DNA of 46,393 bases, taken from a virus. The notes below the pieces were generated by a model. The model worked only from the letters and a program-made list of their open reading frames with translations, did no database searches and had not been told where the DNA came from. Position numbers and translations under genes: made by a program. The stretch's first letter is position 1. The number at the start of each line of letters is the position of its first letter. Of the stretch, positions 40,706-46,393 are shown piece after piece. The stretch spans positions 1 through 46,393 of IMG/VR virus record IMGVR_UViG_3300044609_000036; one strand, 5' to 3'.

Positions 40706-42236
40706 AACCTGTGGGTCATCTGATGCAAATAGCTTGTACTCAGATGGCCACACTTTTTGTTTCGCATGTAATACATATGGCAACGATGAACAACAGGTTC
40801 ACACTCACACAATGTCCACCAATGTCCAACTCCGAGGTTCAGCCGAGCGGCTGCAAAAACGGAACATCTCAGAAAAGGTATGCCAACAGTACCGAATCTA
40901 CAGGGATGGCGATGTCCTACGCTTCCATTATTTCGACGATGCTGGAGTACTTCGAGGATGTAAGGTAAAGACCAAGAATAAGATCTTTAGTTATGAAGGT
41001 GATGTACCAGGAACCCTCTTTGGACAGCATTTGTTTCCCGCCACTGGAAAACGAGTCGTTATCACCGAAGGGGAACTCGATGCAGCTAGTTGTCAGGAAG
41101 TTATGCCGGGGTGGCCGATGGTATCTTTACCTAGCGGTGCCGCAGCGGCAAGGAAGTCGGTTCAACGGGCTCTCCAATGGCTCCAGGGTTATGAGGAGAT
41201 TGTCCTGTTCTTCGACAATGACGAGGCGGGCCGTAAAGCGGCGGAGGACGCAGCAGGGGTCCTACCACCTGGCAAGACAAAGATCGCAAGACTTGAGGAA
41301 TACAAGGATGCGTCAGACGCTTTACAAGCCGATGACACTGAAGCAATTCGTCGAGCGATTTGGGATGCAAAGCCGTATCGTCCAGATGGAATTGTAGATG
41401 GTCGCTCCCTGCTTGATTTAGTAACTACACCCAATCCACCATGTGATCATGACTACAGCTTCATGGGTCTCCAAACCAAACTCCACGGGATTAGGTATGG
41501 AGAGCTTGTCACGATCACTGCAGGATCTGGCATCGGGAAATCAAGCTTCTGTCGTGAACTTGCAACTGACTTACTCAATAGAGGAGAACGAGTTGGTTAC
41601 CTGGCACTTGAAGAGTCCAATCGTCGTACAGCTCTTGGATTGATGTCCGCTGCTGTTGGTAAGTCCCTCCACCTAGGTAACCATGACCGATCTACCCTGA
41701 CAGATGCCTACCAAGCTACGCTTGCTAACTGGAATCTCTTCCTGTTTGATGGTTTTGGTAGCTTTGATCCTGATGTCATCTATAACCGCATTGAGTACCT
41801 TGCCTGTGGATTGGACACCAAGGTTATCTTCCTTGATCACTTGTCTATTCTTATGTCTGGTCTTGAGGGTGATGAGCGTCGCATGATCGACCAAACAATG
41901 ACAAAACTACGCTCACTAGTGGAACGCACTGGTGTAGCTATGTTCCTTGTTTCCCACCTACGTCGTACATCTAATGATCAAAACCATGAAGAAGGAGCAC
42001 GAGTCACCCTTGGACAACTTCGAGGTTCGGCAGCTATTGCTCAACTGTCAGATGGAGTTATTGCGCTTGAACGGAACCAGCAGACGGATCGAGGAGGCTC
42101 TACAACAACTGTGCGAGTCCTCAAAAACCGTTATAGTGGAGAAGTAGGAGTTGCCTGTCATCTTGACTACGACCTAGAGACTTGTAAATTTACCGAGACT
42201 GAAGCTAATGACTTCGACCCCAGTACAGACTTTTGA
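40656..42236 (+). CDS. Primase-helicase, T7 gp4-like
   Basis: This 526-aa bifunctional replication protein (T7 gp4 is 566 aa) has a zinc ribbon at residues 16-38 with C16, C19, C35 and C38, nearly as in T7 (CGSSDANSLYSDGH). The TOPRIM primase has ITEGELDAAS (about 136-145) and FFDNDEAGRKAA (about 185). The hexameric helicase has the Walker A AGSGIGKSS (about 289-297), Walker B VIFLDHLSIL, LVSHLRR and GQLRGSAAIAQLSD. An in-frame ATG at codon 53 (40812) after the zinc ribbon corresponds to T7 gp4B, a helicase-only form. It has the repeated CA-rich motif just before it. The gene starts inside the previous small gene. Confidence 0.97.
   Translation: MNTIESNSEFVRHLPCETCGSSDANSLYSDGHTFCFACNTYGNDEQQVHTHTMSTNVQLRGSAERLQKRNISEKVCQQYRIYRDGDVLRFHYFDDAGVLRGCKVKTKNKIFSYEGDVPGTLFGQHLFPATGKRVVITEGELDAASCQEVMPGWPMVSLPSGAAAARKSVQRALQWLQGYEEIVLFFDNDEAGRKAAEDAAGVLPPGKTKIARLEEYKDASDALQADDTEAIRRAIWDAKPYRPDGIVDGRSLLDLVTTPNPPCDHDYSFMGLQTKLHGIRYGELVTITAGSGIGKSSFCRELATDLLNRGERVGYLALEESNRRTALGLMSAAVGKSLHLGNHDRSTLTDAYQATLANWNLFLFDGFGSFDPDVIYNRIEYLACGLDTKVIFLDHLSILMSGLEGDERRMIDQTMTKLRSLVERTGVAMFLVSHLRRTSNDQNHEEGARVTLGQLRGSAAIAQLSDGVIALERNQQTDRGGSTTTVRVLKNRYSGEVGVACHLDYDLETCKFTETEANDFDPSTDF
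40797..40814 (+). promoter_or_regulatory. GTTCACACTCACAC motif before internal start of primase-helicase
   Basis: The 14-base motif at 40797-40810 is followed by ATG 40812, in frame at codon 53. The same motif precedes ATG 34945. This supports an internal start for a shorter helicase form like T7 gp4B. In this gene the motif is also coding (VHTHT), so chance cannot be excluded. Confidence 0.35.
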
Positions 42237-42372
42237 AGACTACGGTTTTGCTTATTTTTATGAGCAAAAGGATGGTACTATTTTAACTGCTATCCCCCCC
42301 AATCCTCCCACACCTGAGGCAGTCAAGCGAGCACAGTTCGTTGACAAGACCTACAAGTGGATGGGGAAGTGA
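42208..42372 (+). CDS. Small protein after primase-helicase
   Basis: This 54-aa protein reads MTSTPVQTFEDYGFAYFYEQ, then KDGTILTAIPPNPPTPEAVK and ends YKWMGK. It starts 29 bases inside the primase-helicase end and its stop overlaps the next GTG (GTGA). It has a strand-rich aromatic start and a Pro-rich middle. Function is unknown. Confidence 0.55.
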   Translation: MTSTPVQTFEDYGFAYFYEQKDGTILTAIPPNPPTPEAVKRAQFVDKTYKWMGK

Positions 42373-42590
42373 CTGACCTCTCACCCGCCGCGCAGGCTGT
42401 GCTGGATGCAGTGGCGCCGCACCCTGCCTACGGTCCAGCAATCGCCGCCGCCCTCCGCGCTGCTACGCGTGAGGTGGCGCCCCCGCCGCCGCCCTCAAAC
42501 TCGGGTGACCCTGAAATGCTGAAAGGCATCTGGGATGAGCGCAGAGCCATTCGCGCCAAACTCCTCGCTATCGCCGAAGAGCTGGAGTGA
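42369..42590 (+). CDS. Small G+C-rich protein inserted before DNA polymerase
   Basis: This 73-aa protein starts at GTG 42369, overlapping the previous stop (GTGA). It reads TDLSPAAQAVLDAVAPHPAY, then GPAIAAALRAATREV, a run of prolines, and ends RAKLLAIAEELE. This pattern (LSPAAQAVLDA... IAAALRAA... LLAIAEELE) is familiar from small hypothetical proteins in marine cyanobacteria and their phages. Codons are clearly richer in G+C than in the genes on both sides, suggesting recent acquisition. Function is unknown. An earlier GTG at 42357 is also in frame. Confidence 0.65.
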   Translation: MTDLSPAAQAVLDAVAPHPAYGPAIAAALRAATREVAPPPPPSNSGDPEMLKGIWDERRAIRAKLLAIAEELE

Positions 42591-42592
42591 CT

Positions 42593-43111
42593 ATGAACCT
42601 AATCTTTGACTTAGAGACAGACGGCCTGTATGATCATTGCTCCAAGATTCACTGTGTTGGCATCTATGATCTCGATACCAAACAAACTCTTGTCTTCAAT
42701 GATGAAGGTAGTGAGCAACCGATCACAAAGGGCATCCAAATGCTTGAGGACGCCAAGTCACTTATCGGCCACAACATCATTGGATACGACCTGCCGGTGA
42801 TACGTAAGTTGTTTCCGTGGTTCACTCCCAATGCTATCATTGTCGATACACTTGTACTGAGTCGCATCTACCACGCAGACATCCTTAAGACAGATCAGAA
42901 GCGTAGGCTAAAGACCATGCCACCCAAGTTACAGGGCCGTCACAGTCTTGAAGCATACGGTTACCGACTGGGTGAGTACAAGGGAGAGTTTGGCAAGGAC
43001 ACTGACTGGAAGCACTGGTCACAGGAGATGCAAGACTATTGTGTACAAGATGTACAAGTAACTTATAAACTATGGCAACACTTCCATCCATACCTGACTT
43101 CATCAAACTAG
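42593..43111 (+). CDS. DNA polymerase, 3'-5' proofreading exonuclease part
   Basis: This 172-aa protein is a complete DEDD-type exonuclease domain as in the N-terminal third of T7 gp5: NLIFDLETDGL (D and E of motif I), SLIGHNIIGYDLPVI (motif II) and YCVQDVQVTYKLW (Tyr and Asp of motif III). The polymerase domain is in a separate frame that begins at 43072, 40 bases before this stop. ATG 42593 is preferred; GTG 42587 overlaps the previous gene. It presumably associates with the polymerase part, and a frameshift fusion is also possible, though no classic slippery heptamer is seen in the overlap. Confidence 0.88.
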   Translation: MNLIFDLETDGLYDHCSKIHCVGIYDLDTKQTLVFNDEGSEQPITKGIQMLEDAKSLIGHNIIGYDLPVIRKLFPWFTPNAIIVDTLVLSRIYHADILKTDQKRRLKTMPPKLQGRHSLEAYGYRLGEYKGEFGKDTDWKHWSQEMQDYCVQDVQVTYKLWQHFHPYLTSSN

Positions 43112-44352
43112 AACATGATGTCGCCTCCATCCTCACCACCCAAGAATTACATGGATGGTACTTTGACGAAGCTGCTGCACGGGAACTTGCACAAGCTCTC
43201 TACTCCGAGCTTGATGGCCTTAATCGTGTACTACGGAAGCGGTACCCTTACGTTGCTGGACGCGAATTTACTCCGAAGAGATCTAACCGCACCACAGGAT
43301 ATGTAGGTGGTGCCACAGTAACCAAGCTAAAGGAGTTCAGCCCTACCAGTCGTGATCACATTGCGTGGGTCATGACTAACCTGCACGGTTGGATCCCCGA
43401 TAAAGAGACAGCAAGTGGCAAGACTGCCATTGACGAAACAGTTCTCAAAGACATCGGGACAGAGGAAGCCCTGCAGTTCTTCCGTTGCCTGGAATTAACC
43501 AAGCAACTAGGCATGTTGTCTGAGGGCAAGAATGCCTGGCTTAAACTGGTACGTGGTAATCGCATTCACCACCACTGTTCAGTTGCTACGAACACACACC
43601 GTTGTGCCCACCGTAATCCCAACCTTGCACAGGTACCGAGTGGCCTTAACTTTAGAAAGCTATTTATCCCTAGCCCTGGCCTTTGCATGGTTGGTGCTGA
43701 CCTCTCAGGGATTGAATTGCGAATGCTTGCCCACTATCTGGCTAGATATGATGGAGGCAGGTACGGAGACGTTCTTCTCAACGGTGACATTCACCAGGAG
43801 AATGCAGACAAGATAGGCATTAGCCGCCGACTTGTCAAGACAGTTACGTACGCATTTTTGTACGGCGCTGGAGACCAGAAGATAGGTATTAGTTATGACC
43901 CAAGCCTTCCCCCGGACAAGGCCAAGAAAAAAGGTGCGGAAATACGATCCGCTTATGTTGCTGCCATTGACGGCCTGGATAGCCTTCTTACCGCTGTTCG
44001 TCAAGCTGGTGAGCGAGGGTTTATCAAATCGATAGACGGTCGTAAGATCTCTGTTGATAGTCCACACAAAGCACTCAATTACTTATTGCAATCGGGTGCC
44101 GGTGTTGTAGCTAAGCGGTGGATGGTCATTGCTGACCAAAACTTTCCCACCATTGACAACGATTACATCCTTCACACTCATCAGCTTGCATTCGTTCACG
44201 ACGAATTGCAGTACGAGTGCCTACCAGCCTACGCAGAAGACCTTAAGAACCACCTAGAGCTGTGTGCTTCCCTTGCGGGGGAGTACTATGAGCTACGTGT
44301 TCCAATCGCTGCTGAGGGCAAGATAGGCGCCTCTTGGGCTGATGTCCACTAG
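43072..44352 (+). CDS. DNA polymerase I family, polymerase part, T7 gp5-like
   Basis: This 426-aa protein has the family A motifs: HRCAHRNPNLAQVPSG, motif A GADLSGIELRMLAHYL (about 209), motif B LVKTVTYAFLYGAGDQKIG (about 255) and motif C FVHDELQYECLP (about 376). The frame is shifted -1 relative to the exonuclease gene, with a 40-base overlap. Between RYPYV and FSPTSRDHI the T7 enzyme has about 70 residues that bind thioredoxin; here only about 27 remain. It therefore probably uses another means of processivity. It copies the phage genome at the fork with the helicase and SSB. Confidence 0.95.
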   Translation: MATLPSIPDFIKLEHDVASILTTQELHGWYFDEAAARELAQALYSELDGLNRVLRKRYPYVAGREFTPKRSNRTTGYVGGATVTKLKEFSPTSRDHIAWVMTNLHGWIPDKETASGKTAIDETVLKDIGTEEALQFFRCLELTKQLGMLSEGKNAWLKLVRGNRIHHHCSVATNTHRCAHRNPNLAQVPSGLNFRKLFIPSPGLCMVGADLSGIELRMLAHYLARYDGGRYGDVLLNGDIHQENADKIGISRRLVKTVTYAFLYGAGDQKIGISYDPSLPPDKAKKKGAEIRSAYVAAIDGLDSLLTAVRQAGERGFIKSIDGRKISVDSPHKALNYLLQSGAGVVAKRWMVIADQNFPTIDNDYILHTHQLAFVHDELQYECLPAYAEDLKNHLELCASLAGEYYELRVPIAAEGKIGASWADVH

Positions 44353-44367
44353 TGCGTGCTAACGCAC
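44352..44367 (+). repeat. GCTA-loop mini-hairpin, copy 2
   Basis: GTGCGT and ACGCAC form a perfect 6-base stem around GCTA, directly after the polymerase stop codon, in a 28-base gap. GTGCTAACGCACACTA matches the copy near 34276 with one change. It may mark an RNA processing or stabilising site. Confidence 0.5.
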
Positions 44368-44380
44368 ACTAATAATTACT

Positions 44381-44512
44381 ATGGCACGATCTAAAACTGA
44401 CCTGGGACGTACTAAGTTCCAATCTCGAGCTAAATTTAAACATACTCACCAGGGTAACGGTACTCGATCCCTACCCAAACGTGGCCGCAAACTTAAGCGG
44501 GGTCAAGGGTGA
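44381..44512 (+). CDS. Small very basic protein
   Basis: This 43-aa protein has many Arg, Lys and Gly residues (MARSKTDLGRTKFQSRAKFK, ending LPKRGRKLKRGQG). It is coupled to the exonuclease by GTGA. It probably binds nucleic acid. No family is recognised. The gene is too short for usual gene callers. Confidence 0.6.
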   Translation: MARSKTDLGRTKFQSRAKFKHTHQGNGTRSLPKRGRKLKRGQG

Positions 44513-45276
44513 GCCTCCTTATTGACGCTGATTATATTGTCTACAAGGCATGTGCCGCTAACGAGGCTGAAGTAGACTTCGGTGATGACGTTATCTTTGT
44601 AACTTCTAAGTTTACAGAAGTAATGAAGTCCATCGAACGTGAACTTTACCAAATAGCTAATGACCTTGGGTGTTTTGATGACAGTATCCTTTTCTTTTCT
44701 GATGCTGTTAACTTTCGCAAATCTATTGATCCAAACTATAAAGGACATAGAAACCGAAAGAAACCGTGTGGATACCGTAGGGCGATCAATGCGCTCCGCG
44801 AGACGTACCACGTTGTAACCATCCCAAAACTGGAGGCTGACGATGCCCTAGGTATCTACGCCACTAAAGAGCCTGGACACATCCTTTGTAGCCCCGACAA
44901 GGACATGCGACAGATCCCTGGGGACCTGTATGACCTGACAGATGGGGTGACCACTGTAGAGCCTGAGGAGGGCCGCAGGTGGCACCTCATCCAGACACTG
45001 GCAGGTGACCAGACAGATGGTTACGCTGGTGTTCCTGGTATTGGTATCAAGCGAGCAGTAGCCCTGTTTGAAAAGGAGGGTTACACTTGGGATACAGTAG
45101 TCAAAGCATTTGCTGAGAAAGATCTCGGCGAGGATGTAGCACTAATGAACGCCCGCCTAGCTAAGATCTTACAGCATGATGACTATGATTTCACCAATCA
45201 AGAACCAAGACTTTGGAATCCCAGCCCCGATACTGGAGCTGACAATGGAGCAGCAGTTCAAACTGAAGCAGATTGA
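44509..45276 (+). CDS. 5'-3' exonuclease, T7 gp6-like
   Basis: This 255-aa protein is of the FEN/5'-nuclease family. It has LLIDADYIVYKA at the N-terminus, FSDAVNFRKSIDPNYKGHRN with the helical arch, KLEADDALGIYA and CSPDKDMRQIPG metal-binding aspartates, and LAGDQTDGYAGVPGIGIKRA, the helix-three-turn DNA-binding part. The start is GTG 44509 overlapping the previous stop. It degrades host DNA to recycle nucleotides and removes primers. The last 100 bases are overlapped by the NblA-like gene in another frame, and its C-terminal tail is poorly structured. Confidence 0.93.
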   Translation: MSLLIDADYIVYKACAANEAEVDFGDDVIFVTSKFTEVMKSIERELYQIANDLGCFDDSILFFSDAVNFRKSIDPNYKGHRNRKKPCGYRRAINALRETYHVVTIPKLEADDALGIYATKEPGHILCSPDKDMRQIPGDLYDLTDGVTTVEPEEGRRWHLIQTLAGDQTDGYAGVPGIGIKRAVALFEKEGYTWDTVVKAFAEKDLGEDVALMNARLAKILQHDDYDFTNQEPRLWNPSPDTGADNGAAVQTEAD

Positions 45277-45472
45277 AGATGCTCTACGGCATCCCGAGTC
45301 ACACAAGGAGGACATCATCACGATCTTCCTTGCTTTACAACGCCAGTGCTTTGTACTTGGCAATTCAATGTCTAACCTAGTTAAGAAATGGCCCACTCCA
45401 ATTCCACAGGCCCCAACTACTACCAACGGGGAAACATCCAAGTCTGGGATTTCATTCGAGACCAAGACCTGA
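45176..45472 (+). CDS. NblA-like phycobilisome degradation adaptor (probable)
   Basis: The frame gives 98 aa. Residues about 20-73 resemble NblA: ILELTMEQQFKLKQIEDAL, like the ELSLEQQF start of cellular NblA, then a turn, a second helix DIITIFLALQRQCFVLGN and a basic NLVKKWP end, where cellular NblA has a KH-W end. NblA links phycobilisome proteins to the Clp protease, causing antenna loss. NblA-like genes are known, from memory, in freshwater cyanomyoviruses and some marine T7-like cyanophages. The gene overlaps the exonuclease end by 101 bases and the DUF3310 gene by 85. The start is one of ATG 45176, 45179 or 45185. The extra Pro/Thr-rich C-terminus (PTPIPQAPTTT) is unusual for NblA. Confidence 0.65.
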   Translation: MMTMISPIKNQDFGIPAPILELTMEQQFKLKQIEDALRHPESHKEDIITIFLALQRQCFVLGNSMSNLVKKWPTPIPQAPTTTNGETSKSGISFETKT

Positions 45473-45711
45473 ACTTCCACCTTGGCAATGCCATCAAATA
45501 CATCTGCCGTGCTGGTCACAAAGGTGTAGGTGGTCTCAGCATGTCTGAGGCTTATATCAAAGATCTTAAAAAAGCTATCCACTATCTACAAAATGAGCTT
45601 GACAATGAAGTTGTCCCCCCAGCAACAAGCACAGGAGTTCAGGAAAAGTTTCCGGGTCAGCAACAGTACGAGTCCAGCTTCACGGACTATGCAACGGACT
45701 TTGATCGTTGA
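45388..45711 (+). CDS. DUF3310 protein (putative nucleotide kinase-like)
   Basis: This 107-aa protein has the DUF3310 pattern: YYQRGNIQVWDFIRDQDLNF, then HLGNAIKYICRAGHK and DLKKAIHYLQNEL. The family includes domains linked to T7 gp1.7, a nucleotide kinase that affects dGMP/dTMP use. A nucleotide role fits its neighbours mazG and nrdA. The last 35 residues are poorly conserved and overlap the mazG start. Confidence 0.85.
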   Translation: MAHSNSTGPNYYQRGNIQVWDFIRDQDLNFHLGNAIKYICRAGHKGVGGLSMSEAYIKDLKKAIHYLQNELDNEVVPPATSTGVQEKFPGQQQYESSFTDYATDFDR

Positions 45712-45982
45712 AGAGTTCAAAGAGTTCCTGGATGCTGAGAATCAGCTGATCAAGGGCTTCGCTGTGAACGCAGCCGATTGCCTTAAAGAGTTAGCTGATC
45801 TTGTCTATGTTTGCTACCAATATGCAGAGAATCTTGGATGGGACCTGGATGAAGCGCTGCATCGTGTACATCAAAGCAACCTGTCCAAGCTTGATGATAA
45901 CGGACAACCGCTCTACCGCAATGATGGTAAAGTATTAAAGGGTCCCAACTACCAACCACCCAATCTTAATAACTTGGTATGA
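45605..45982 (+). CDS. mazG: MazG-type nucleotide pyrophosphohydrolase
   Basis: This 125-aa protein has the metal-binding EEFKEFLDAE (EExxE) and ELADLVYVCYQYAE (ExxD) motifs and the family C-terminus HQSNLSKLDDNGQPLYRNDG, then KVLKGPNYQPPNL. The start ATG 45605 (MKLSPQQQAQEFRKSF) is preferred to longer frames inside DUF3310. MazG proteins hydrolyse (d)NTPs; cyanophage versions may favour dGTP/dCTP and adjust the pool to phage needs. It overlaps nrdA by ATGA, so nucleotide turnover and reduction are co-expressed. Confidence 0.92.
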   Translation: MKLSPQQQAQEFRKSFRVSNSTSPASRTMQRTLIVEEFKEFLDAENQLIKGFAVNAADCLKELADLVYVCYQYAENLGWDLDEALHRVHQSNLSKLDDNGQPLYRNDGKVLKGPNYQPPNLNNLV

Positions 45983-46393
45983 ACAAAGAACTAATCGCTC
46001 GTACTGGCCGAGTACAGAGTTGGATTGATGATCCGACATCCCGTCTCCCAGTCTCTTGTACAGTCTTCGTTGTTGAAGACACAATGGAAGGACCCAATGG
46101 AATCGAAGCATCCTGGCGTTTTGTTTCCCACGCTCTCCGATATGGAGCTGGCGTTGCTGTCCATCTATCCAAACTACGACCAAAAGGAGCTGAAAATGGC
46201 AAGGGACTTGTGGCAAGCGGCCCGGTCTCCTTTGCCAAAATCTACAGCACACTAAACGAGATCCTACGACGCGGGGGTGTTTATAAAAATGGAGCTGTTG
46301 TATGTCATCTTGATCTTAACCACCCTGACGTACTTGAGTTTATCACTGTTGGTAGAGCTGATCTTCCATGGGTCAAACGTTGTATCAACATTA
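45979..46393 (+). CDS. nrdA: Ribonucleotide reductase, class I alpha subunit (5' part; continues at base 2)
   Basis: This is the N-terminal part of NrdA, running off the window end and continuing in phase at base 2. It starts at ATG 45979, overlapping the mazG stop. LPVSCTVFVVED contains the first redox Cys (about residue 27), which pairs with the Cys near 203. GGGVYKNGAVVCHLDLNHPD matches the RNR segment before the substrate-binding region. There is no N-terminal ATP-cone, so overall activity regulation by ATP/dATP is probably absent. Confidence 0.92.
   Translation, partial: MNKELIARTGRVQSWIDDPTSRLPVSCTVFVVEDTMEGPNGIEASWRFVSHALRYGAGVAVHLSKLRPKGAENGKGLVASGPVSFAKIYSTLNEILRRGGVYKNGAVVCHLDLNHPDVLEFITVGRADLPWVKRCINI
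46320..46393. repeat. Assembly end overlap (identical to 1-74)
   Basis: This is the second copy of the 74-base overlap. Removing one copy leaves a 46319-base circle in which nrdA is intact. Confidence 0.9.

Noticed and set aside
43072-43111. Programmed -1 frameshift joining exonuclease and polymerase
   Set aside because: No X-XXY-YYZ heptamer or clear downstream pseudoknot is visible in the overlap. The second gene has its own ATG, so two separate proteins are the simpler reading.

Overview
The window is a complete, circularly mapped genome of a lytic T7-like podovirus of marine picocyanobacteria. Every gene recognised lies on the + strand, in the T7 order. A single-subunit RNA polymerase, gp2.5-type SSB, gp3 endonuclease, gp4 primase-helicase, T7-type DNA polymerase and gp6 exonuclease are followed by portal, scaffold, major capsid protein, tail tubes, three internal core proteins, fibre, lysis genes and large terminase. 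Cyanobacterial hosts are shown by host-derived genes: psbA (photosystem II D1), a high-light-inducible protein, an NblA-like protein, MazG, a compact class I ribonucleotide reductase and thyX. Balanced base composition makes Synechococcus a likelier host than Prochlorococcus, but this is inference. Bases 1-74 repeat at 46320-46393, and nrdA runs across this join, so the window ends are an assembly cut. The physical ends probably lie in the non-coding stretch at 33.5-34.5 kb.

Layout. 45979-46393 plus 1-1912: nucleotide metabolism (nrdA, nrdB, one small gene). 1915-9213: head genes, with a photosynthesis insert (hli, a small basic gene, an RlpA-like gene, psbA) between scaffold and capsid; a UUCG-loop terminator follows at 9230. 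9279-20479: tail tubes and internal core/ejection proteins, the gp15-like one carrying wall-degrading domains. 20486-26192: tail fibre, a 1216-aa adhesin-like protein with repeated domains and more G+C-rich codons, and a fibre-assembly-like protein. 26198-30762: small membrane proteins, a C39/glucosaminidase endolysin, small terminase candidate, tail-lysozyme-like protein, HNH endonuclease and unknowns. 30813-33542: large terminase, a hairpin-rich spacer, thyX. 33543-34490: non-coding region rich in inverted repeats. 34491-37110: eleven tightly packed small early genes, including a probable ArdA-like antirestriction protein. 37113-45982: RNA polymerase and replication genes, then nblA-like, DUF3310 and mazG.

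How it works together. Early small proteins would protect the entering DNA and redirect the host. The phage polymerase then transcribes the replication and nucleotide genes. D1 and HLIP would maintain photosystem II, the NblA-like protein would divert phycobilisome protein to proteolysis, and RNR/ThyX/MazG would supply nucleotides. Most genes overlap by ATGA, GTGA or TAATG junctions and few have clear Shine-Dalgarno sites, suggesting translational coupling. The points most worth following are the NblA-like gene hidden in an exonuclease overlap, a two-gene DNA polymerase lacking most of the thioredoxin-binding insert, an apparently permuted M23 peptidase in the ejection protein, a small repeated motif before ATG codons, and the structured intergenic regions.
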